A stretch of DNA of 53,934 nucleotides, taken from contig JAIXPY010000096.1 of the NCBI GenBank assembly GCA_027486025.1, positions 1 to 53,934 on the forward strand. Direction: 5' to 3'. The stretch comes from Burkholderiaceae bacterium. GTDB taxonomy: Bacteria > Pseudomonadota > Gammaproteobacteria > Burkholderiales > Burkholderiaceae. A model generated the notes under the pieces. The model was not told the origin of the DNA. It did not search any database and saw only the letters and a list, made by a program, of their open reading frames with translations. A program made the translations under genes and the position numbers. Every line of letters begins with the position of its first letter. The stretch's first letter is position 1. Of this stretch, positions 40,810 to 49,601 are shown in pieces.

Positions 40810-41924
40810 AGCTGCGCATACACCAAACCACACCCATGCCGCTTCAACTCAATATCGAGTGCGACAACGGTGAACTGCATGCGCTGGTAGGGCCATCAGG
40901 CAGCGGCAAAACATCAGCACTACGTACGATCGCTGGTTTACGCAATCCGGCCCATGGCCAAATCGTATGCGATGGTGAAACTTGGTTTAATGCAGAAGAA
41001 GGAAACAAGGCTCAATCCCTTGCCCTATCCCCGGCCCAGCGCTCGTGCGGGCTACTGTTTCAGCAATACGCCCTCTTTCCGCATTTATCCGCTATTGATA
41101 ACGTAAAGATTCCTTTGCAAAATAAACGGCATACGCCATTGGAAAAACAGGCCATTGCGCAAGATTGGCTGGGGCGTATGGGCATTGGTGAACTTGCACG
41201 GCGTATGCCTAATCAACTCTCCGGCGGTCAACAGCAACGCGTCGCATTGGCAAGAGCACTGGCGCGTGAGCCTAAGATCCTACTGTTGGATGAACCCTTT
41301 TCTGCGATCGATACGCCAACCCGGCAAGGCCTTTACAAAACATTGGCGCAATTGCGACGCGATTTACAGATTCCCATTATTTTAGTCACGCACGATTTGC
41401 GTGAAGCAGGCTTATTGGCCGATCGCATTACCGTCATTGATCGCGGCATTGGTCTACAAACCGCGAGCCCGCAAAACTTATTCCAAAAACCGCGTAATTC
41501 CAGAGTAGCGGAGCTGGTTGGCATCAGCAATCTATTCCAAGGGCGATTCAATCAAGGCAAGCTATATTGGCAGGGCACGGATATCGCACTCGATGTCGTA
41601 GATAAAAATAAAATTCCAGCGGATAGCGTGGTTGCCTGGGTTATTCCACAAAGCGGCATCAGTGTCAGCAGAACAAAAACGGCACTTAGTCAGCCTGCCC
41701 TAGTAACTGAAATCAGCACCATTGGTCAAATTGCCGTGATTCAGTTTTCCATTCCAGCAAGCGATCAAACCGTTATTTGGGAAGCCTCTGCAGCTGAGGT
41801 GCGGCGACTTGAGCTCAAGGTTGGCGTCCAGATTGAGCTTGAACTTGATGGCAAGCAAATCCATATTATGCCGCTGCGACCCATTAATGATCCACGGCGC
41901 TTTACGACGACTGCACCCAGCTAA
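40803..41924 (+). CDS. modC: Molybdate ABC transporter ATP-binding protein
   Basis: VGPSGSGKTSALRTIAGL, QLSGGQQQRVALARALAREPKILLLDEPFSAID, C-terminal TOBE-like region. Confidence 0.92.
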   Translation: MLKLRIHQTTPMPLQLNIECDNGELHALVGPSGSGKTSALRTIAGLRNPAHGQIVCDGETWFNAEEGNKAQSLALSPAQRSCGLLFQQYALFPHLSAIDNVKIPLQNKRHTPLEKQAIAQDWLGRMGIGELARRMPNQLSGGQQQRVALARALAREPKILLLDEPFSAIDTPTRQGLYKTLAQLRRDLQIPIILVTHDLREAGLLADRITVIDRGIGLQTASPQNLFQKPRNSRVAELVGISNLFQGRFNQGKLYWQGTDIALDVVDKNKIPADSVVAWVIPQSGISVSRTKTALSQPALVTEISTIGQIAVIQFSIPASDQTVIWEASAAEVRRLELKVGVQIELELDGKQIHIMPLRPINDPRRFTTTAPS

Positions 41925-41962
41925 AGCACCTCTAAAAGAACTTTAATTGACTGCAAGTCGCT

Positions 41963-42151
41963 TTATGATTTGCTATTGGTATTGATACCCAAAAGCGGAT
42001 AGGCTGGGCAAAAACGAAACGCACCTGTCAACACCGGGACAATACCAATCCAGCCCCACATGCCGATCGTGCCAGTTGCGGCCAGTCCAATTAAAACTAA
42101 TCCTGCGATGATGCGGATGGCGCGATCCACATTGCCTACGTTACATTTCAT
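41963..42151 (-). CDS. DUF2892 (YgaP-like) small membrane protein
   Basis: MKCNVGNVDRAIRIIAGLVLIGLAATGTIGMWGWIGIVPVLTGAFRFCPAYPLLGI. Confidence 0.92.
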   Translation of the reverse strand: MKCNVGNVDRAIRIIAGLVLIGLAATGTIGMWGWIGIVPVLTGAFRFCPAYPLLGINTNSKS

Positions 42152-42180
42152 AATGAACTCCTCTTTGTAATGAATCGGAT

Positions 42181-42489
42181 TTATTTACGGCAATAATGCT
42201 TGTAAAGCAATGTCATGACATCCACCGCAATGGCGCTGGATAAGGAGTAATAAATTAATTTGCCATCACGGCGCGTTTCAACCAACTCTTCGTTACGCAA
42301 TACAGTCAATTGCTGCGACAGTGTTGGCTGATGAATATCCAATATATCTTCAAGCTCACCCACGCATTTTTCGCCCTGACTAATTTCACACAGCAATAGC
42401 ATACGGTCTGGGTTCGATAACACCTTCATTAAACGGCAGGCTTCATCGGCCGAAGTACGCATGCGTTCTAAATCAATGGTTGCTGGCAT
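42181..42489 (-). CDS. ArsR-family repressor, BigR/SqrR-like
   Basis: LMKVLSNPDRMLLLCEISQGEKCVGELEDILDIHQPTLSQQLTVLRNEELVETRRDGKLIYYSL; Cys42 plus C-terminal Cys100; next to blh. Confidence 0.9.
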   Translation of the reverse strand: MPATIDLERMRTSADEACRLMKVLSNPDRMLLLCEISQGEKCVGELEDILDIHQPTLSQQLTVLRNEELVETRRDGKLIYYSLSSAIAVDVMTLLYKHYCRK

Positions 42490-42515
42490 GGCGGTCTGTT
42501 TTTTTCTTCTGGGGT

Positions 42516-43385
42516 TTAAATTGCGTTTAATGGAATCTTTAAATACGCGGTGCCATTACCCTCTGCTTTGGGCATATGGCCTGCGCGAATGTTGACCTGA
42601 ATCGACGGCAAAATAAGTACCGGCATTGGGAGGCCTGAATCGCGTTTATTGCGCATGGCCACAAACTGCTCTTCGGTCACGCCCTCGTGCACATGAATAT
42701 TGTTCTTTTTTTGATCTGCCACAGTGGATTGGTATTCAGGAGATCTGCCGTCCGGAGGGTAATCATGGCACATATATAACGTGGTACTGGGCGGGTATTT
42801 CAAAATGGATTGGATGGAGCGATACAAATTGCTCGCATTGCCACCAGGGAAGTCACAACGCGCTGTTCCAACATCCGGCATAAACAAGGTATCGCCAACA
42901 AAGATACTGTCACCGATCTCATATGCCATGCATGCAGGAGTATGGCCGGGGACATACAAGGCCTTGAAGGATAACTTACCAAATTGTATGGCTTCGCCTT
43001 CTTTAATTAACGCATCAAACTGCGAGCCATCCACTGCAACATCGTCTAAGTTAAACACACCCTTGAATACCTTTTGCACGGAGGTAATGTGATCGCCAAT
43101 CGCTATCTTCCCACCCAGCTTTTCCTGAATATACGGCGCTGCAGTCAGATGGTCAGCATGGGCATGGGTTTCTAAAATCCATTCGAGCTGTAAGTGGTTG
43201 TCCTTAATAAAGGAAATCACTTCATCAGCCGACTCTGTTTTAGTGCGACCCGACTTCGGGTCGTAATTCAGCACGGAATCAATCACGATGCATGGCGAAC
43301 CTTTGGATTCATAGACCACATAGGTATAGGTCCACGTTTGCGGGTCAAAGAATGCTTTAACGGTTGCTTGGGTCGATCTATTCAT
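42516..43385 (-). CDS. MBL-fold persulfide dioxygenase-like (Blh/ETHE1-type)
   Basis: ETHAHADHLTAAPYIQEKLGGKIAIGDHI, VGDTLFMPDVGTARCDFPGGNASNLYRSI, MCHDYPPDGR. ATG 43385 or GTG 43391. Confidence 0.93.
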   Translation of the reverse strand: MNRSTQATVKAFFDPQTWTYTYVVYESKGSPCIVIDSVLNYDPKSGRTKTESADEVISFIKDNHLQLEWILETHAHADHLTAAPYIQEKLGGKIAIGDHITSVQKVFKGVFNLDDVAVDGSQFDALIKEGEAIQFGKLSFKALYVPGHTPACMAYEIGDSIFVGDTLFMPDVGTARCDFPGGNASNLYRSIQSILKYPPSTTLYMCHDYPPDGRSPEYQSTVADQKKNNIHVHEGVTEEQFVAMRNKRDSGLPMPVLILPSIQVNIRAGHMPKAEGNGTAYLKIPLNAI

Positions 43386-43395
43386 AAGCACAGTG

Positions 43396-43419
43396 TAACA
43401 TTATATTTAAATATATAAT
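43396..43419. promoter_or_regulatory. AT-rich operator, copy B: TAACATTATATTTAAATATATAAT
   Basis: 24 bp identical to 29899-29922; in the blh/TSUP divergent intergenic region, with TATAAT readable on both strands. Confidence 0.8.
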
Positions 43420-43460
43420 ATAAATATGAATTTATTACTTAAGGGTGGATACTGAGCCGT

Positions 43461-44270
43461 ATGGATAGCATTAGTGCAATTAGCGCAGGGCTTGGGGTCT
43501 TCGTCGGCATGATGATGGCCTTAACAGGGGCTGGCGGAGGCATTCTGTCGGTGCCGCTCTTGGTATTTGGACTTAATCTCAGCGTTGCTAGCGCGGGTCC
43601 GATTGGTTTATTGGCAATCGCCGTGGCAGGCTCTCTTGGTGCTATCCATGGTCTGCGCACGAAGCTATTGCGCTATCGCGCTGCCCTCGTCATGGCAACG
43701 CTGGGTATCGTACTGGCACCCATCGGCCTATATCTGGCGCAGCGCATCCCCAATCAACCACTATTAATTGCATTTGCTAGCTTACTCATTATTGTGTCCG
43801 TTCGGATGTTGATTCAAGCGCAGCAGGAGATCACTGGCGCAATTCCAAAAGAGCTGTCCGCTCCACCTTGCAAATTAGACCAATCGATTGGTCGCTTAAT
43901 ATGGTCTGTGCCGTGTGCGCGCGCACTTATAGGTTCTGGCGCTGTGGCAGGTTTCTTATCCGGACTACTTGGCGTTGGCGGCGGCTTCATCATTGTCCCC
44001 GCCCTAAAAAAATATACTGACCTTCCGATGCAATCGATTGTTGCCACGTCGCTAGGTGTTCTAGCGTTGATTTCAATCACGGGAGTTACGAGTGCCGCAG
44101 TGGCAGGTCATTTGAACTGGCCAATCGCCCTTCCATTTGCAGCTGGGGCCGTTGCTGGAATGGTACTGGGCAGCATAATTGCAAAACAAATCAGCGGTCC
44201 ACGTATACAGCAAGCATTTGCCATCTTTACCTTTTTAATATCAATCAGTTTATTGTATAAAGCAATTTAG
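43461..44270 (+). CDS. TauE/SafE (TSUP) family sulfite/sulfur exporter
   Basis: GMMMALTGAGGGILSVPLLVFGLNLSVASAGPIGL, SGLLGVGGGFIIVPAL. Confidence 0.93.
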   Translation: MDSISAISAGLGVFVGMMMALTGAGGGILSVPLLVFGLNLSVASAGPIGLLAIAVAGSLGAIHGLRTKLLRYRAALVMATLGIVLAPIGLYLAQRIPNQPLLIAFASLLIIVSVRMLIQAQQEITGAIPKELSAPPCKLDQSIGRLIWSVPCARALIGSGAVAGFLSGLLGVGGGFIIVPALKKYTDLPMQSIVATSLGVLALISITGVTSAAVAGHLNWPIALPFAAGAVAGMVLGSIIAKQISGPRIQQAFAIFTFLISISLLYKAI

Positions 44271-44284
44271 TAGAGGAGCATTCC

Positions 44285-44719
44285 ATGCAAATTAGCTGCC
44301 CCCATTGCCATAAGCAAAATCGCTTTCCAAGCGATCGCATTGCGCAGGATCCACTGTGCGGCGCCTGCAAGAAAAGCCTTCTATCCTCGCCGATAGAATT
44401 AAATCAAGGCAACTTTGCCGAAGTAACGGGACAAAACCATCTGCCTGTTTTGCTTGATTTTTGGGCCCCTTGGTGTGGCCCATGTACTCAGTTTGCCCCC
44501 ACGTTTGCAGCTGCTGCCGAACGCCATGCAAACCAAGTGGTATTTGCCAAAGTCAATACCGAAGCAGAACAGGCGCTCGGGTCGCAATTTCAGATTCGCT
44601 CGATTCCAACCTTAGCAGTCTTTAAAGGGGGAAAGGAACTAGACCGGCTATCGGGCGCACTCAGACCGCCAGAACTCGAGCAATACGTAAATACCATTCT
44701 GCGCAAATGGAAGGTTTAG
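44285..44719 (+). CDS. trxC: Thioredoxin 2 (TrxC)
   Basis: N-terminal zinc CPHCHKQ/CGAC plus WAPWCGPC. Confidence 0.95.
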   Translation: MQISCPHCHKQNRFPSDRIAQDPLCGACKKSLLSSPIELNQGNFAEVTGQNHLPVLLDFWAPWCGPCTQFAPTFAAAAERHANQVVFAKVNTEAEQALGSQFQIRSIPTLAVFKGGKELDRLSGALRPPELEQYVNTILRKWKV

Positions 44720-45354
44720 TGTTCTTGTACAGGTTTTCGCGCCACTAAACCCAACAAAGCCGACATCCCGGTATGCTTCGGTCCTTCGGATAGCTCTTTT
44801 TCATACAGGCACAGATCAATCGGCTCTAGATCGCCAATCAAGTTACGGATCATATCTTCTGTATATAGGTATTCGAGTATCGAAGGCCCCCCCGTTTTAA
44901 ATTCCAACTGCTTCGGGGTATATCCCTGAACGATGAGCAATCCTCCGGGCCTCAGGGTCCTTGCCATTTGCGCAAATAAACGGGGACGCATGACTGGGTC
45001 AGCAAACTGAATAAAAATGCCGACTACGGCATCGTACTGGTTTGGCTGCCAATCCCAGGTATCGCTCGATGCCAGGGTAAATTGAACGTGCGCGGCCTCT
45101 TCTCTGGCAAGAGCAACCGCTTTTTTTAGGGCCACTTCCGATAAATCAAATGAATCAACCTGCATTCCCTGCTTTGCTAGCCAAACCGAGTTTCTACCTT
45201 CTCCGTCGGCAACGCACAAGACCGCATCACCTTTCTTTAGATGAAGCTTAGCTTGCTCCTGGAGGTACTCATTAGGCGCTCTGCCAAAAATATAATCGGG
45301 CGTATCAAAACGCTTATTCCAAAAATCAGTGCTGTCTGAGAATGCAGATGCCAT
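44716..45354 (-). CDS. Class I SAM-dependent methyltransferase (TehB-like)
   Basis: FWNKRFDTPDYIFGRAPNEYL, VLCVADGEGRNSVWLAKQGMQVDSFDLSEVALKKA. Confidence 0.88.
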   Translation of the reverse strand: MASAFSDSTDFWNKRFDTPDYIFGRAPNEYLQEQAKLHLKKGDAVLCVADGEGRNSVWLAKQGMQVDSFDLSEVALKKAVALAREEAAHVQFTLASSDTWDWQPNQYDAVVGIFIQFADPVMRPRLFAQMARTLRPGGLLIVQGYTPKQLEFKTGGPSILEYLYTEDMIRNLIGDLEPIDLCLYEKELSEGPKHTGMSALLGLVARKPVQEH

Positions 45355-45432
45355 GGCCGTCTGTTCTATGTCGATTGAAATAGAAAAGCTTGCCTAAGCT
45401 TCACACAAAAAGTGATGTGCCTTATCACGGAC

Positions 45433-46647
45433 TTATTTTTTAAGGCCGCCTTGCAAATCACGGATCAAATCATCGGGATTTTCAAGGCCAACCGCAATCC
45501 GAACCAGGCCATCGGAAATGCCTGCGGCTTTGCGTGCCTCGGGTGACACGCGGCAATGGGTGGTCGTTGCAGGATGCGTAATCGTGGTGCGGGTATCGCC
45601 TAAATTAGCGGTTATCGAGCAGAGTGTAGTTTGATCGATTAACTTAAATGCTGCCTTTTTGCCACCTTTGAGAACAAAAGACAGAATCGCTCCACCAGCC
45701 TTTTGCTGCTTCTTCGCCAAGGCAAATTGCCGATGAGACTTTAGGCCGGGGTAATAAACCGCTTCAACTCCCGCTTGCTTTTCAAGCCACTGTGCTAAAG
45801 CTAGTGCATTGGCACTCTGCTGTTTCATGCGGAGATCGAGGGTTTCTAGACCTTTTAAAAAAATCCACGCATTGAAAGCCGACAGGGTTGGCCCCGCTGT
45901 GCGCACATATGGAAATACTTTATCCATGATGAAGGATTTCTTACCCACGATAGCCCCACCGAGTACCCTACCCTGACCATCTAAATACTTGGTCGCTGAA
46001 TGAATGATGACATCGGCTCCCAAATCGAGGGGGCGCTGCAATGCTGGCGTGCAAAAACAGTTATCCACTACAAACAAGGCATTTGCCTTCGTTGCAATCT
46101 TCGCAATGGCACGAATGTCCGCAATCTCAGTCATTGGATTGGATGGCGTCTCGAGGTAAAACATCCGGGTATTGGGCTGGACTGCAGCTTGCCACGCTTT
46201 GTTATCGGATAAATCAACGTAGCTGGTGGTGATGCCAAAGCGACCCAAAATACTGCCAAACAACTGAATGGTTGCGCCAAATACCGAACGTGAGCAAACC
46301 ACATGATCACCCGCCTTCAGGTGAGCCATGGCAGTCGTCATAATGGCAGCCATACCCGATGCGGTAGCAATGCAAGCCTCACCACCTTCGAGTGCAGCCA
46401 AGCGATCCTGAAACATGCTGACGGTGGGATTAGTAAAGCGCGAATAAATAAAACCGGATTCGGCATTTGCAAAACCATGCTCCGCCTCTTCAGCGCTATT
46501 AAAGCAAAAGCTCGATGTTAAATACAGCGCTTCTGAATGCTCTTGATACTCTTGGGAACGACGCGTACCAGCACGAACCGCAACCGATTCGGGGGCAAGT
46601 TTGGATAGGTCGAGTGATCGACGCTTTGAGGTAATTTTGCTAGCCAT
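45433..46647 (-). CDS. metZ: O-succinylhomoserine sulfhydrylase
   Basis: Cys/Met PLP family: HSATKYLDGQGRVLGGAIVG; SVAVRAGTRRSQEYQEHSEALYLTSSFCF. Confidence 0.93.
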   Translation of the reverse strand: MASKITSKRRSLDLSKLAPESVAVRAGTRRSQEYQEHSEALYLTSSFCFNSAEEAEHGFANAESGFIYSRFTNPTVSMFQDRLAALEGGEACIATASGMAAIMTTAMAHLKAGDHVVCSRSVFGATIQLFGSILGRFGITTSYVDLSDNKAWQAAVQPNTRMFYLETPSNPMTEIADIRAIAKIATKANALFVVDNCFCTPALQRPLDLGADVIIHSATKYLDGQGRVLGGAIVGKKSFIMDKVFPYVRTAGPTLSAFNAWIFLKGLETLDLRMKQQSANALALAQWLEKQAGVEAVYYPGLKSHRQFALAKKQQKAGGAILSFVLKGGKKAAFKLIDQTTLCSITANLGDTRTTITHPATTTHCRVSPEARKAAGISDGLVRIAVGLENPDDLIRDLQGGLKK

Positions 46648-46660
46648 GCTATTAGTGTAC

Positions 46661-48199
46661 TTAATCTTCGGTCGCTAAGTGCAAGTGCAACTGGGAGCGC
46701 GCAAAGTCGCCAGGATCCTTTTGGCGGTCAGCTTGCGCGGTTTCAGAGGTGCGCGCAGCTTCCAAGGCATCTAGATAGGAATCGTTTATATCGCCAGTAA
46801 TGTAATGGCCATCAAAACACGATGCCTCAAAATTCTGAATCTCGGGATTGATGTCGCGCACTGCCTGCTTCATGTCCTCAACACTTTGATAAATCAGCTG
46901 ATCAGCACCAATCATCTTATTAATCTCGGCATCCGTACGGCCATAGGCCACTAATTCACTGCGGGTTGGCATATCGATGCCGTACACATTCGGAAAGCGG
47001 ACCGGAGGTGCTGCTGATGCAAAGATCACTTTCTTGGCGCCCGACTCACGCGCCATTTGCACAATCTCGTAGGAGGTTGTACCGCGCACAATCGAGTCAT
47101 CCACAATTAACACGGTCTTGTCTTTAAACTCAATCCGCATCGCATTGAGTTTTTGGCGCACCGATTTACGACGCACAGCCTGTCCAGGCATGATGAAGGT
47201 GCGGCCAATGTAGCGGTTTTTAAAGAAACCTTCGCGGTAACTAATGCCTAAGCGCTTAGCCACTTGCATGGCTGCTGGCCGGCTAGAATCCGGAATGGGC
47301 ATTACTACATCAATTTCACTGACATCGGTTTCAGCCCGAATTTTCTCAGCCAAATAATCGCCCATGCGCATACGCACGTTGTAAACCGTTACACCATCAA
47401 TCGTGGAGTCTGGTCTAGCCATGTAGACGTATTCGAAAATGCAGGGATTGAGGACTGCATTGGGTACGCATTGATGAGCAACAAAGTTTCCATCGAGGTC
47501 AATATAGATAGCCTCCCCCGGCGCAACATCGCGAACAAAGGTAAAACCCAAACCTTCGAGCGCCACCGATTCAGAAGCAACCATCCACTCGGGACCATCT
47601 GGACCATCAATCCGGCCAATGCACAAAGGACGAATGCCGAATGGGTCCCGGAATGCCAGTAGACCGTAGCCCGCTATTAAAGAAACTACCGCGTAGGAGC
47701 CTCGCACTCTTCGGGTGAGTCCGGTTACCGCTTTAAACATGGATTGCTCATCCAGTGCAGCGCTATTGGTTTCTTTTTGCAACTCATCCGCCAGCACGTT
47801 GAGTAGTACCTCAGTATCAGAGCTGGTATTAATGTGACGGCGATCACGGTAAGCCATCTCGGTGCGCAGTGCAGGTGCATTGGTTAAATTACCGTTGTGC
47901 GCCAGAATAATTCCATACGGCGCGCTAACATAAAAGGGTTGGGCCTCCTCCTCACTACTGGCCGAACCGGCGGTGGGATAACGAACCTGACCAATACCCA
48001 CATTGCCAACCAAGCTGCGCATATTGCGAGTACGGAACACGTCACGTACCAAGCCATTTGCCTTATGCATCGTAAATGAATTGCCATTCATTGTTGCAAT
48101 ACCAGCCGCATCCTGACCGCGATGCTGGAGTAGCAGCAAGGCGTCATACAGCAACTGATTTACTGGGTAACGCGAGACACTTCCGACTACGCCGCACAT
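46661..48199 (-). CDS. purF: Amidophosphoribosyltransferase
   Basis: MCGVVGSVSRYPVNQLLYDALLLLQHRGQDAAGIAT; VLIVDDSIVRGTTS. Confidence 0.97.
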   Translation of the reverse strand: MCGVVGSVSRYPVNQLLYDALLLLQHRGQDAAGIATMNGNSFTMHKANGLVRDVFRTRNMRSLVGNVGIGQVRYPTAGSASSEEEAQPFYVSAPYGIILAHNGNLTNAPALRTEMAYRDRRHINTSSDTEVLLNVLADELQKETNSAALDEQSMFKAVTGLTRRVRGSYAVVSLIAGYGLLAFRDPFGIRPLCIGRIDGPDGPEWMVASESVALEGLGFTFVRDVAPGEAIYIDLDGNFVAHQCVPNAVLNPCIFEYVYMARPDSTIDGVTVYNVRMRMGDYLAEKIRAETDVSEIDVVMPIPDSSRPAAMQVAKRLGISYREGFFKNRYIGRTFIMPGQAVRRKSVRQKLNAMRIEFKDKTVLIVDDSIVRGTTSYEIVQMARESGAKKVIFASAAPPVRFPNVYGIDMPTRSELVAYGRTDAEINKMIGADQLIYQSVEDMKQAVRDINPEIQNFEASCFDGHYITGDINDSYLDALEAARTSETAQADRQKDPGDFARSQLHLHLATED

Positions 48200-48204
48200 A
48201 TAAC

Positions 48205-48759
48205 TTAACTCCCTGAGGGTGGTGGTGCAGGAACAACGCTGTTAGGCGCACTTAGCTTCGCCGCCCAATCGGACGGTAACCATACTTGGATCACCCCCAT
48301 CGCGACATCAATTGCAGGACGGGTAATGGCTTCCTTCCATGCATTGGTTTGGGGGACCGGCGTTAATACTGCCAAGGTCGATAGAACAACTACGACAAAC
48401 GCGCCGCGAACTAAACCAAAGGCCAGACCTAAAAAACGATCCGTAGAGCTCAGGCCGGCCGAGATGATCACCTTTTGAATCATGGACCCAATAAAGTTGC
48501 CCGCAATGAGTACCGCGATAAACAAAATCAGAAAGCTGAGACCAAGTCGCACCATCTCATCAAGCTGAAAAGTAGAGAGCCATTCCACCGCTAAATAGTT
48601 ACTGTAATGATAGGCAACCCATGCCGCCACAAACCAAGAAGCTAAAGCAAGCACCTCTTTAAAAAAGCCACGGTAGATTCCAACGAAAGCCGACACTAGC
48701 AAAATGGCAAAGGCAAAATAGTCAACCGAGGTCAGCTTGAGGGTGGCGAGAATGTCCAT
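48205..48759 (-). CDS. cvpA: CvpA family protein
   Basis: TSVDYFAFAILLVSAFVGIYRGFFKEVLALASWFVAAWVAY, FLGLAFGLVRGAFVV; upstream of purF. Confidence 0.93.
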   Translation of the reverse strand: MDILATLKLTSVDYFAFAILLVSAFVGIYRGFFKEVLALASWFVAAWVAYHYSNYLAVEWLSTFQLDEMVRLGLSFLILFIAVLIAGNFIGSMIQKVIISAGLSSTDRFLGLAFGLVRGAFVVVVLSTLAVLTPVPQTNAWKEAITRPAIDVAMGVIQVWLPSDWAAKLSAPNSVVPAPPPSGS

Positions 48760-48785
48760 GCGCTATCCAGTAAATGGGCGAGGGG

Positions 48786-49598
48786 TCACTGCTTCCCCAC
48801 TTCAACCACACGGGGAGCAAGGCCCATGGCCTTGATTTTCTTTTCAGCGGCTTCTGCTGCTTCTTTATCCGCAAATGGGCCTGCACGGAGAGCAATCAAT
48901 TTTGCGCCGTCAGTACCAGTGCGATTTAAAACATAATTCGGAATTTTTTGCTCTTTCAGTTTTGCAATCCAACCATTTGCACGCTCTTCTGATGCAAAGG
49001 CGCCAATTTGAATCACAAACTTCCCGGAGCTACCAGGAGGAGCGCCTGTACTAGCCGGCAAATTTGGTTTGGCCGCAACGACAACTTCTTCGCCAGATGC
49101 CAAGCCCATCGTTTTATCTGCTGGGCTTGGTGCAACTGCTTTTACAGGAGGTGAGGAAGAGGTTGCTGACGGAGTTGACTTGCTCGATTCTTTGGACTCG
49201 ATTACAGGAGCGGGAGTAGCGATCGCGGGCGAAACTGGTGGCGTTGCCTTTTTAGCTTCCTCAGACTTTTGCTCGGCAGTTGGTGGTGACGTTGGCTGGG
49301 GCGCTGCTGCCGCCGGCAAGCTACTCACAATGGTGACGGCGATGTCATTACTAACGGACTTTGGTTTGCTATCAAGTACCCGAGGTAACACAATAATCGC
49401 AACTAAAACTAGTACCGCAGCGCCAATGAGGCGATGACGGGCACGTTGGTGTTCAGGATCTTCGGTTAATACGGGATCATCTACCGTTACACGCGAACTA
49501 CGACTGTTAAGCTTGGCATCCGTGCGCGATCGAGTTGAAGCACGCAACCCATCATCGGGTTGGGAATCGCGCTTAAACAGCTGGGATAGACGAATCAT
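48786..49598 (-). CDS. SPOR-domain protein (DedD-like)
   Basis: One TM, Pro/Ala-rich linker, C-terminal FVIQIGAFASEERANGWIAKLKEQKIPNYVL SPOR domain. Confidence 0.92.
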   Translation of the reverse strand: MIRLSQLFKRDSQPDDGLRASTRSRTDAKLNSRSSRVTVDDPVLTEDPEHQRARHRLIGAAVLVLVAIIVLPRVLDSKPKSVSNDIAVTIVSSLPAAAAPQPTSPPTAEQKSEEAKKATPPVSPAIATPAPVIESKESSKSTPSATSSSPPVKAVAPSPADKTMGLASGEEVVVAAKPNLPASTGAPPGSSGKFVIQIGAFASEERANGWIAKLKEQKIPNYVLNRTGTDGAKLIALRAGPFADKEAAEAAEKKIKAMGLAPRVVEVGKQ

Positions 49599-49601
49599 GG
49601 A

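Noticed and set aside
45386-45401. AAGCTT-GCCT-AAGCTT repeat upstream of the methyltransferase
   Set aside because: Six-bp self-complementary hexamers only; too short to claim an operator.
46648-46660. SAM riboswitch upstream of metZ
   Set aside because: Only 13 bp separate purF and metZ, so there is no room for one.
49069-49437. 122-aa plus-strand ORF inside the SPOR protein gene
   Set aside because: Gly/Ala/Val-rich antisense of the Pro/Ala-rich linker; typical shadow ORF.
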